Assembly (NCBI GenBank): GCA_934486495.1
Contig: CAKSPW010000007.1
Span: 1 to 54,618, forward strand
Direction: 5' to 3'
From: an uncultured Clostridia bacterium
GTDB taxonomy: Bacteria > Bacillota > Clostridia > UBA1381
DNA: 54,618 bases
Shown here piece after piece: positions 43,744 through 52,222 of the stretch. Below the pieces are notes generated by a model. The model saw nothing but the letters and a program-made list of their open reading frames with translations. It was not told where the DNA came from and did not search any database. Position 1 is the first letter of the stretch. Every line of letters begins with the position of its first letter. The translations under genes were made by a program, and so were the position numbers.

Positions 43744-46700
43744 TTATTTTTGCGGCAGCAAATCTATAATCTCTGAAATTTCTTTGAGCTTATTATTACT
43801 GTCGAGCCTTATGTTCATCTGCGGAACATCTCCGGGAACGAGCTTATATTTCGACGGATTGCTTTGCGCAAGACCGAGCAGAACGGAAACGTCAACACTT
43901 CCGAATTTAATATTAAGCCATTTTCCTCTTTCGGCAATCTCGCTTATACCGGCATTTCTCGCACAAACCTTGACGTATCCTATCTCAACAACATTTTTCG
44001 CCGCTGTCGGCAAATCGCCGTATCTGTCGATAAGCTCGTCAGTAATTTCCATCTTATCCTCAAGCGTTTCAATAGACGATATTTTCTTGTAAATATCTAT
44101 TCTCTGGGCAGAATCGGCAACGTATCTCTCCGGCAGATATGCATCTATTCCTATATCGATGGATGTTTGGAAATCCTCCTTTTCCGCAATTTCTCCACGC
44201 GCCTCATCAACGCTTCTTTTGAGTATTTTACAGTATAAATCGTATCCGACCGAATCCATATGCCCATGCTGCTGTGCACCCAAAATATCGCCTGCGCCGC
44301 GTATTTCAAGGTCTTTTAATGCAATTTTAAATCCCGACCCGAACTCCGTAAACTCCTTTATCGCCTGCAAGCGCTTTGAAGCCACCTCGGAAAGCGATTT
44401 ATCACGTTCATACGTCAAATACGCATATGCCTTTTTATTCGACCTTCCGACTCGTCCCCTAAGCTGATAAAGCTGTGAAAGTCCCATTCTGTCGGCATTT
44501 TCGATTATAATCGTGTTGGCATTGGGAATATCAAGTCCCGTTTCTATAATCGTGGTACACACGAGAATATCGGTATATCCCATGACCATATCGTTCATTA
44601 TATCCTCAAGCTCCGTTTCGCTCATCTGACCGTGACCGACACGCACAACTTTGTCGGGGAACGCATCCTGAATCCACTGCGCCGTTTTGTAAATTCCCTG
44701 TATTCTGTTGTGCATATAAAACACCTGACCGCCACGGCTAAGCTCACGTCTTATTGCGTCCGTTAAAACGGCTTTATTCTTCTCAAGCACATACGTCTGT
44801 ACCGGGTATCTGTTTTGCGGCGGCTGAGTCAAAACCGACATATCACGCACCGAAATCATCGACATATGAAGCGTACGCGGTATCGGGGTTGCCGTCATGG
44901 ACAAAACATCAATATTCTGTTTCATCTCCTTAAGACGTTCCTTGTGTGCAACACCGAAGCGCTGTTCCTCATCTATTATCAAAAGTCCGAGATCTTTAAA
45001 CTCAACATCCTTTTGCACTATTCGGTGAGTTCCGATTATAATATCAATCTCACCCGATTTTAAAGCCTTTAGGATTTTTGTCTGCTGAGCCTTTGTTCTG
45101 AATCTCGACAACATTTCAACCTTTATCGGGAAATTGCGCATACGCTCGGAAAATGTGTTGTAATGCTGCATTGCAAGGATTGTTGTAGGGCAAAGATATG
45201 CAACCTGCTTACTGTCGGTGACAGCTTTAAATGCAGCTCTTAAGGCAACCTCCGTTTTCCCGTATCCCACATCTCCGCAAAGAAGTCTGTCCATCGGCTT
45301 ATCGCTTTCCATATCCGCTTTTACCTCTTCAATGCTGCGAAGCTGGTCCTCTGTTTCCGAATATACAAACTCATCCTCAAAATCTCTCTGCCAAACGGTA
45401 TCACGGGAAAATGCATACCCCTTGGAGTTTTCTCTCTGCGCATACAGCTTAACGAGCCGCTTTGCCATATCGTCGGTTGACTTTTTAACTCTCTGCTTTG
45501 TCTTTGTCCATTCCTTGCCGCCGAGCTTACTTACTCTTGCCTTGCTGTCATCACTTCCGGCATATTTGTACAAAAGGTCAAGCTGGTCAATCGGCACATA
45601 TAAAACGTCATTGTCACGGTAGTTTACCTTAAGATAGTCCTTTGTAACTCCCGAAACGGTCATTTTTTTTATTCCGTCATAAACACCTATTCCGTGCACC
45701 TGATGCACAACAAAATCTCCGACATGAATATCGTTATACGACTTAATCCGCTTTGCATTATCGGTTTTGCGCCTTGCCCTTCTTTCTCCGCCGTCAAATA
45801 TTTCTCTGTCGGATATAAGAATAAAACCAAGCCCCGGATATTCAAAACCGCTTTTTACGCTGCCGATGCAAATATTGATTTTGCCCTTTTCTATTTCACG
45901 TCCCTTACACAGCTTACAGTCATATCCCTTTTCGGATATAACGCCGAACAGATTTTTAGCCTTATCGGGAACTGTTGCAAGAATAACAGATGTTTCACCG
46001 TTTTGTGTCCACTTCTTCATATCCTCATAAAGATAGTCTATTTTGCCGTGAAAAGATACTGTCTGTCTTGACGAAAAATCAATACCTCCGCCCAAAGCGT
46101 TAACCTTTATAATTCTTTTTCGCTCCGTCTTTGATATAATATCACCACTGTCGGCAAACAGTTTTATATCACCCCGAAGTATTCCCTTTTCGTAAAGGTC
46201 TGCATAGAGCTCTGCCTTATCGTCGTTAAAATTTATAATTCGGTCATTTATACGCTCCGAATCGACAAGAAAAACCAAATCATCTTCTATATAATCGGCA
46301 AACGTAGTAAACGCACCTGATGCCGCACCGATATACTTATCTATCGACGGGAACAGCAAGCCGTCCCTCGCCTTGTCAAGCTCCGACTTTAAATCGTCAT
46401 CATCGGGAAACCTTTCGCTAAGCCCTTCCAAAATTTCAATAAGCCTTTTGCGCTCCGTATCTGTCAAAACCGTTTCTGCGGCCGGTGTTATCACCGCCTC
46501 ATCAATATTTTCAACACTGCGCTGTGTTTCCCAATCAAAAAATCTGACCGAGTCAATCTCATCATCAAAAAGCTCTATTCTGACAGGCAGCTTCATATTC
46601 GGAGAGAATATATCTATTATTCCGCCGCGCACCGAAAAAAGTCCCACGCCGTCAACCTCGGCTGATGACAAATAACCGAGGTCGGTGAGTTTTTTTCTTA

Positions 46701-47133
46701 TTTCCTGTAAATCGCACGTTTCGCCCACTTTAAATGAAAGCCGCATACTGCGGAATTTTTCGGGTGAAACGGTATACTGCATAACGGCGTCGACGCTCGT
46801 TACCATTATTCCGCCGCTCTCCCACGCGTAAAGCGATCTCAGCCGCCTGCTGTGCGCCTCTTTTCCCGCTGCATCGATGTTATAGACAACAGGCTCCTTT
46901 GACGGGAAATGATACACGTTATCCGCATAGAACGAAAGCTCCTTGTAAAGCGATGCAGCCTCCATGTCGGTATAGCAAATTACTGCCGAACGGCGTGAAG
47001 CGACAGATGATATAAAATGCCCCTCCGCCGATTCGCATATGCCCGATACTTCTATCGGGAAGCATTCGGCTTTGATTTTTCGGCAAAGCTCCTCATATGG
47101 CAAATAGCCGCTTAAAATATCCGATAATTCCAA
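43744..47133 (-). CDS. mfd: Transcription-repair coupling factor Mfd
   Basis: About 1129 residues. The start is set at TTG 47133 because AAAGGA lies 9 bases upstream; a GTG at 47151 is the alternative and has no ribosome binding site. The UvrB-like domain is N-terminal and an RNA-polymerase interaction domain lies near 480 (VGDFVVHQVHGIGVYDG). The helicase has Walker A GDVGYGKTEVA, the DEEQ box IIDEEQRFGVAHKERL, and VGRSNKKAYAYL. The TRCF C-terminal domain is present. It removes stalled RNA polymerase and recruits UvrA. It ends the core operon. Confidence 0.95.
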   Translation of the reverse strand: MELSDILSGYLPYEELCRKIKAECFPIEVSGICESAEGHFISSVASRRSAVICYTDMEAASLYKELSFYADNVYHFPSKEPVVYNIDAAGKEAHSRRLRSLYAWESGGIMVTSVDAVMQYTVSPEKFRSMRLSFKVGETCDLQEIRKKLTDLGYLSSAEVDGVGLFSVRGGIIDIFSPNMKLPVRIELFDDEIDSVRFFDWETQRSVENIDEAVITPAAETVLTDTERKRLIEILEGLSERFPDDDDLKSELDKARDGLLFPSIDKYIGAASGAFTTFADYIEDDLVFLVDSERINDRIINFNDDKAELYADLYEKGILRGDIKLFADSGDIISKTERKRIIKVNALGGGIDFSSRQTVSFHGKIDYLYEDMKKWTQNGETSVILATVPDKAKNLFGVISEKGYDCKLCKGREIEKGKINICIGSVKSGFEYPGLGFILISDREIFDGGERRARRKTDNAKRIKSYNDIHVGDFVVHQVHGIGVYDGIKKMTVSGVTKDYLKVNYRDNDVLYVPIDQLDLLYKYAGSDDSKARVSKLGGKEWTKTKQRVKKSTDDMAKRLVKLYAQRENSKGYAFSRDTVWQRDFEDEFVYSETEDQLRSIEEVKADMESDKPMDRLLCGDVGYGKTEVALRAAFKAVTDSKQVAYLCPTTILAMQHYNTFSERMRNFPIKVEMLSRFRTKAQQTKILKALKSGEIDIIIGTHRIVQKDVEFKDLGLLIIDEEQRFGVAHKERLKEMKQNIDVLSMTATPIPRTLHMSMISVRDMSVLTQPPQNRYPVQTYVLEKNKAVLTDAIRRELSRGGQVFYMHNRIQGIYKTAQWIQDAFPDKVVRVGHGQMSETELEDIMNDMVMGYTDILVCTTIIETGLDIPNANTIIIENADRMGLSQLYQLRGRVGRSNKKAYAYLTYERDKSLSEVASKRLQAIKEFTEFGSGFKIALKDLEIRGAGDILGAQQHGHMDSVGYDLYCKILKRSVDEARGEIAEKEDFQTSIDIGIDAYLPERYVADSAQRIDIYKKISSIETLEDKMEITDELIDRYGDLPTAAKNVVEIGYVKVCARNAGISEIAERGKWLNIKFGSVDVSVLLGLAQSNPSKYKLVPGDVPQMNIRLDSNNKLKEISEIIDLLPQK

Positions 47134-47190
47134 TTTATATATTCCTTTCACGTTGTCGTTACCGCAATTTAAAATCTGTCATTTTGCTTA

Positions 47191-47754
47191 CTACCCGTTA
47201 TATTTGTTCATTGCGCTGTCCACACCATGCGATATTATTTCCTCAACACTTTTTTTCGCACGTATTATCGAATCCTCCAAAACGGGTATTTCCTCACGTG
47301 TAAATCTGCCGAGAACGTAATCGGCAAGCTCATAATCCTTGTGTTCGGGAGAGCCTACGCCGATTTTAATTCGCACAAACTCATCGCTTGCAAGCTGATA
47401 AATAATAGACTTCAAGCCGTTATGACCGCCTGCCGAGCCTTTTCTTCTTATTCGTATTTTACCCGGCACAAGCGAAATGTCATCACAAATTATTATAGTC
47501 TTCTCGGGCGGAATTTTATAAAACGCACAAAATTCACGAATGCTTTCTCCGCTTAGGTTCATGTATGTCTGCGGCTTTACAAGCAAAACCTTCTCGCCGC
47601 CGATAACCGTGTCGGCAAAAAGCGCCTTATATTTCAGCTTTTTGATTTTAACGTTATATTCGTCCGCAATATAATCTATTGTTTCAAAGCCGATATTATG
47701 ACGTGTCATTTTATAATTATCACCCGGATTTCCGAGTCCTGCTACAAGATACAT
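47191..47754 (-). CDS. pth: Peptidyl-tRNA hydrolase
   Basis: A 187-residue protein. The N-terminal GLGNPGDNYKMTRHNIGF carries the catalytic His19. Also present are LLVKPQTYMNLSGES and the GSAGGHNGLKSI segment. It recycles peptidyl-tRNA released during translation. It lies 13 bases after glmU and 57 bases before mfd, the common pth-mfd order of Bacillota. Confidence 0.96.
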   Translation of the reverse strand: MYLVAGLGNPGDNYKMTRHNIGFETIDYIADEYNVKIKKLKYKALFADTVIGGEKVLLVKPQTYMNLSGESIREFCAFYKIPPEKTIIICDDISLVPGKIRIRRKGSAGGHNGLKSIIYQLASDEFVRIKIGVGSPEHKDYELADYVLGRFTREEIPVLEDSIIRAKKSVEEIISHGVDSAMNKYNG

Positions 47755-47767
47755 TATAATTCTCCCA

Positions 47768-49132
47768 TTACTTTCTTCTGTCTTTCCAAACCTCTTTGTT
47801 TACCTGACGTGCTCTCGCAATTGCAAGATAATTCTCCGGGACCTCGTCGGTAATAGTAGAGCCTGCGGCGGTATACGCTCCGTCCTTTAAAGTAACGGGC
47901 GCAACAAGATTTGAATTACAGCCGATAAACACATTGTTCCCAATTGTAGTTCTGTATTTTTTCTTGCCGTCGTAATTTACCGTAACCGTACCGCAGCCGA
48001 AGTTACAGCCCTCACCGACATCTGAGTCGCCCACATACGTAAGATGTGAAACCTTTGTTCCGTCACCTATATTTGCGTTTTTAAGCTCAACAAAATCGCC
48101 AATTCTCACCTTTTTGCCGACAACACAGTTAGGACGGATATACGCAAACGGTCCGACTGTTGTGTCGTCGCCGACCTTGGAGCTGAGTATAACAGAGCTT
48201 TGAATGCTTACACCGTTGCCTATTTCGGAATTTACAATTCTGCTTGAAGCGGTGATAGTAACGTTATTGCCGATTTTTGTTTCACCCTCAATTACCGTAC
48301 CCGAAAAAATCTCCGTATCGCTGCCTATTTGCGCATCGGGTGAGATTATTACAGTTTCGGGGCAATGAATTGTAACTCCTCCTCGCATATGACACTCATT
48401 TATCCGCTTTTGCATAATCTTTTCCGCCTCAAAAAGCTGAACACGGTCATTTATGCCTCTTAGCTCATCTATATCCGAAAGCACAAAGCCGCCTGCCTTT
48501 TTGCCCTCGCTTTTTATAATCTCAACCGTATCCGCAAGATAGTATTCGCCCTGCGCATTATTCGGCTTTATTTTTCCGAGCGCTTCTTTTAAATCATCCG
48601 AATTAAACACGTACATACCCGAATTTATTTCCTTAATCTTTTTCTCCTCGTCTGATGCGTCCTTATGCTCGGTAATTCTTAATACATTTCCGTCACCGTC
48701 TCTTATAATTCTTCCATAGCCCGTAGGGTCGTCCGCAATAGCGGTAAGTATTGTTACGGCGCAGTTATTTTCCTTATGATATTTGACAGCCTTTTCAATC
48801 GATTCGGCACGAAGCAGCGGCGCATCTCCGCTTAAAACAACGCAGTATTCACCGCAAACCATATCCATAGCTTGCATACAAGCATGACCCGTACCCTTTT
48901 GCTCCGCCTGATACGCATAAACACACACATCGCCGAGCTTTTGCATAACAGCCTCACGGCAGTGACCAACAATCGTAACAACCTTGTCGGCACCTGCATT
49001 TTTTGCCGCATCTATAGCATATGCGCAAAGCGGTTTTGTACATATCTCGTGAATAACCTTAGGCTTTTCGGATTTCATTCTCGTGCCCATTCCGGCGGCC
49101 ATTATTACAGCGGTAAATTTACTCATTTTCAT
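47768..49132 (-). CDS. glmU: Bifunctional GlmU (GlcNAc-1-P uridyltransferase / GlcN-1-P acetyltransferase)
   Basis: A 454-residue protein. The N-terminal pyrophosphorylase signature AAGMGTRMKSEKPKVIHEI is followed by LSGDAPLL and INSGMYVF. The C-terminal half is a left-handed beta helix with hexapeptide repeats and GPFAYIRPNCVVGKKVRIGD. It makes UDP-GlcNAc, the substrate of MurA encoded elsewhere in the window. ATG 49132 or the second Met at 49126 may be used. The gene overlaps the end of ribF by 14 bases. Confidence 0.95.
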   Translation of the reverse strand: MKMSKFTAVIMAAGMGTRMKSEKPKVIHEICTKPLCAYAIDAAKNAGADKVVTIVGHCREAVMQKLGDVCVYAYQAEQKGTGHACMQAMDMVCGEYCVVLSGDAPLLRAESIEKAVKYHKENNCAVTILTAIADDPTGYGRIIRDGDGNVLRITEHKDASDEEKKIKEINSGMYVFNSDDLKEALGKIKPNNAQGEYYLADTVEIIKSEGKKAGGFVLSDIDELRGINDRVQLFEAEKIMQKRINECHMRGGVTIHCPETVIISPDAQIGSDTEIFSGTVIEGETKIGNNVTITASSRIVNSEIGNGVSIQSSVILSSKVGDDTTVGPFAYIRPNCVVGKKVRIGDFVELKNANIGDGTKVSHLTYVGDSDVGEGCNFGCGTVTVNYDGKKKYRTTIGNNVFIGCNSNLVAPVTLKDGAYTAAGSTITDEVPENYLAIARARQVNKEVWKDRRK

Positions 49133-50033
49133 TCATATCCTTTCTGCACTTTATAATATCCTTTTCTATCTGACGTTTCAGCTCCTCAACGGATGAAAAC
49201 TTTTTTTCTTCTCTTATTCTGTCATTAAAATAAACCGTTATGTTCTCGTTGTAAATATCGCGTGAAAAATCGAGTATATGTGCCTCTATTGTGGTTTTCT
49301 TCCCCCCGAAAGTAGGATTGTTTCCAACGTTTATAACGGCTGTGTGTTCACCTCCGCAAACTGCACAGCTGCCCGAATACACTCCGGGCTTCGGGATAAT
49401 ATGATTTATATCAAACTCAACATTTGCGGTCGGAAACCCGATTTTTCTGCCGTTTTGAAAGCCGCAGCCGACTCTGCCCCCGACAAAAAAACGTCTGCCG
49501 AGAAATTTTCGTGCACGCTTTACATCTCCATCCGATATAAGACTTCTTATTTTCGTGCTTGAAACACATTCGCCGTCAAGCTCCGTTTTATCAATAATGT
49601 GAACCTCTATTCCTCTTTTTCCGCAAAGCTCCTTCAAAAGCCCCGCATCGCCGCTCGCACCCTTTGCAAAGCGGTAGTTATATCCTACACAGACGTATTT
49701 TGCATTTAAAACCTTTTCTATATAATCGGCAAATTCGTCCGTGTTCATTTCATAAAAATTCTTACTGAAATTTTCTATATAAACAAAATCGGCATTTCCC
49801 AAAAGTTCGATTTTTTCTTTTGCCGTAATAATATAGGGGGTTTTATCCTCCTTGAAATTATTCGCCGGTATTGACGAAAAAAACATCACACCAAACATTG
49901 TGCCGCTCTTTTCGGCAAGCTCCTCCGCCTTATTCACAAGCCGCATATGCGCAATGTGCAAGCCGTCAAATGTTCCGAGCGCAACAGATGTTTTCTTACC
50001 ATCTATCACATCTCCGCTTTTATATATCCTCAC
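49119..50033 (-). CDS. ribF: Bifunctional riboflavin kinase / FAD synthetase
   Basis: A 304-residue protein from a GTG start behind GGGGGG. The N-terminal nucleotidyltransferase has SVALGTFDGLHIAHMRLV and the STKIRSLI motif. The C-terminal kinase domain has IGFPTANVEFD and the late EAHILDFSRDIYNENITVYF. It converts riboflavin to FMN and FAD. It lies 11 bases after truB, a conserved order. Confidence 0.94.
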   Translation of the reverse strand: MRIYKSGDVIDGKKTSVALGTFDGLHIAHMRLVNKAEELAEKSGTMFGVMFFSSIPANNFKEDKTPYIITAKEKIELLGNADFVYIENFSKNFYEMNTDEFADYIEKVLNAKYVCVGYNYRFAKGASGDAGLLKELCGKRGIEVHIIDKTELDGECVSSTKIRSLISDGDVKRARKFLGRRFFVGGRVGCGFQNGRKIGFPTANVEFDINHIIPKPGVYSGSCAVCGGEHTAVINVGNNPTFGGKKTTIEAHILDFSRDIYNENITVYFNDRIREEKKFSSVEELKRQIEKDIIKCRKDMNENE

Positions 50034-50044
50034 GCATATCCCCC

Positions 50045-50926
50045 CTATGACATAAAGCTTTTTTTGATTTTAAGTCTGCCGTCCGTACAAACAGCAAGCG
50101 CCATAAACCGCCCGTCGCTTCCGTAAACACGGTAAATCTCTCCGCCTATAATATTCGGATGCGAAACAAAAACACCGTTTGCAAATCTCGCCGTTTGCTT
50201 TTCAGACAGCCTCACCTTGTCATAATCAAAAAGCGTATCGGTATTTATAACAAGGCTTTCGATATTTCCGCATTTTACCGCGTCCTCTATTTGTGCAAAT
50301 GTTTTACAGTCTTCAACCTTAAACTTTCCGCTCGCCGTTCTTCTTAAGCTGTTCATGTATGCGCCGCAGCCGAGCGATTTCCCTATATCCTCGCAAAGAA
50401 CTCTTATATACGTTCCCTTTGAGCAGCAAACATGAAAAGAAACCGTAAATTCAGACATATCAATATCTGTTACGGCTAAGCTATCTATCGTTATTTTCTC
50501 CGGCTTACGCTCAACGATTATTCCCTCTCTTGCAAACTCATACAGTTTTTTGCCACCGACTTTTTTGGCGCTGTACATAGGCGGCACCTGCATCATTTCT
50601 CCGACAAAGCTCTCTGATACGCACCTTATTTTATCCTCTGTCAAATCAAATCCGCACTCGGTTAAAATCTCGCCCTCGCAGTCGCCCGTATCGGTAGTCA
50701 TACCGAGAACCGCCTCGGCAATGTATTCTTTATTTTCACACGTCAAAAGCTCTGCCGCCTTGGTTGCAGAGCCTATGCACATCGGCAGTACGCCCGTTGC
50801 CAAAGGGTCGAGCGTTCCTGTGTGCCCTATACGTTTTGTACCGAGTATTTTTCTCAGTCTGTTTACGGCGTCATGCGATGAAATACCGCACGGCTTATCA
50901 AGTAAAATTACTCCGTTTATATTCAT
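50045..50926 (-). CDS. truB: tRNA pseudouridine-55 synthase TruB
   Basis: A 293-residue protein. The catalytic Asp40 is in GHTGTLDPLATGVLP. LLDKPCGISSH is at the N-terminus, YEFAREGI and KGTYIRVLCEDIG follow, and a short PUA-like C-terminal domain ends the protein. It modifies the T-loop uridine of tRNAs. It overlaps nrnA by four bases (ATGA). Confidence 0.95.
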   Translation of the reverse strand: MNINGVILLDKPCGISSHDAVNRLRKILGTKRIGHTGTLDPLATGVLPMCIGSATKAAELLTCENKEYIAEAVLGMTTDTGDCEGEILTECGFDLTEDKIRCVSESFVGEMMQVPPMYSAKKVGGKKLYEFAREGIIVERKPEKITIDSLAVTDIDMSEFTVSFHVCCSKGTYIRVLCEDIGKSLGCGAYMNSLRRTASGKFKVEDCKTFAQIEDAVKCGNIESLVINTDTLFDYDKVRLSEKQTARFANGVFVSHPNIIGGEIYRVYGSDGRFMALAVCTDGRLKIKKSFMS

Positions 50927-51888
50927 ATTGCGTCTATCCTCAAAAGCTCCTTTTCGGCCTCTTTTATAACAGCTTGCTTTGCCTCGCCGAGCGTCATATC
51001 GGAAAATGTAACTCCCGCCGCTTTAACATGACCGCCGCCGCCGAATGCTTCCGCAATCCTGTCCACCTCGGCACGTCCGTTTGAGCGAAGACTCGCCCTT
51101 ATTTTTCCGCCGCGCTCTTTTATTTCTATCGCAATTTCAGCCTCTGCCGACCTTCTCGGAATATTTACAAGATTGTCGGCATCCTCGTCCTCAACACCGT
51201 ATTTTTTCAAAAGTGCGGATGTTGTTTCTATAAGGCTTATCCTGCCGCCCGAATAGCTTTCGATATTATTCATAACAAAGCCCTCAAGCTTAATAAGCTC
51301 ACTCGGATACGAATCAAACATCAGGCGCAAAAGCTCCGCATGGTCGAAGCCGTACTCCATCAAATCGGCAACATATCTTACAGTCCTCGGTGAAACGCTT
51401 GGATACCTAAGGCAGCCGGAATCTGACATTATACCGCAATACAAAAGACTTGCCGCCTTTTTATTTATCTCATAGCCGTTTTCTTTAAGATATTCGTAAA
51501 TCACCTCGGCTGCGGCGCTGTAATCGCCCTTCACAAGATTTACCTCACCGTAATTCGGATTTGACTTATGATGGTCTATACAAATCGTGTGCTTTGCACC
51601 GTCAAATATTTTCACTCTTGAGCCGAGTCTTTCCTTTGTTGCCGTGTCAACGGCTATACAAAGGTCTGCAACGACTTCCTCACCGCCGTAAACCGCACAA
51701 TCGTCCGATAAAAACGCTATGCGGCGGTTTGGACGCTCCTCCAAAAAGCATTCCGCACTCTTACCCATTGATAAAAGTACTTCCTTCAGACCGTACGCAC
51801 TGCCGAGCGCATCGCCGTCTGCGTTAATGTGACACAAAACGGCAATGCTTTCGGCTCTGTCAATAAGCTCCTTAATCCTGTCTGCCAT
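50923..51888 (-). CDS. nrnA: Bifunctional oligoribonuclease / pAp phosphatase NrnA-like (DHH)
   Basis: A 321-residue protein from ATG 51888 (AGGGG 8 bases upstream; a GTG at 51897 is possible). DHH-family motifs are present: CHINADGDALGSAYGL, the IDHHKSNPNYG box, MSDSGCLRYPS, and DHHA1 GGGGHVKAAGVTF. It degrades short RNA oligomers and 3'-phosphoadenosine phosphate. It sits between rbfA and truB as in many Bacillota. The rbfA stop overlaps its start. Confidence 0.9.
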   Translation of the reverse strand: MADRIKELIDRAESIAVLCHINADGDALGSAYGLKEVLLSMGKSAECFLEERPNRRIAFLSDDCAVYGGEEVVADLCIAVDTATKERLGSRVKIFDGAKHTICIDHHKSNPNYGEVNLVKGDYSAAAEVIYEYLKENGYEINKKAASLLYCGIMSDSGCLRYPSVSPRTVRYVADLMEYGFDHAELLRLMFDSYPSELIKLEGFVMNNIESYSGGRISLIETTSALLKKYGVEDEDADNLVNIPRRSAEAEIAIEIKERGGKIRASLRSNGRAEVDRIAEAFGGGGHVKAAGVTFSDMTLGEAKQAVIKEAEKELLRIDAI

Positions 51889-52219
51889 GCTCCGCACCCC
51901 TTAATAAATCGTTAATGTGGGCTCCGTGCTCGATAGATCTGTCAAGCTCGAAAATAAATTCGGGCGTATATCTCAGGTCTACACGTCTGCCCATTTCTCT
52001 GCGTACAAAGCCGGCAGCGCTTTTTAAACCCTCTATCGCTTTTTTCTTTGTTTCTTCATCTCCCATTACGGAAACGTAAACCTTTGCATATCTTAAGTCT
52101 TTTGTTACGTTTACGGCAACAACGCTCGTCATCATCGGAATACGGCTGTCCTTAAGCTCACGTATAACCTCCGCCGTCTCGCGTCTGACCTCTTCATTGA
52201 TTTTATCAATTCTCGACAT
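51872..52219 (-). CDS. rbfA: Ribosome-binding factor A
   Basis: A 115-residue protein with the KH-like fold (RIDKINEEVRRETAEVIREL then TSVVAVNVTKDLRYAKVYVS and GRRVDLRYTPEFIFELDRSI). It helps mature the 16S rRNA 5' end in the 30S subunit. It lies 3 bases after infB and overlaps the start of nrnA. Confidence 0.95.
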   Translation of the reverse strand: MSRIDKINEEVRRETAEVIRELKDSRIPMMTSVVAVNVTKDLRYAKVYVSVMGDEETKKKAIEGLKSAAGFVRREMGRRVDLRYTPEFIFELDRSIEHGAHINDLLRGAEHGRQD

Positions 52220-52222
52220 GAT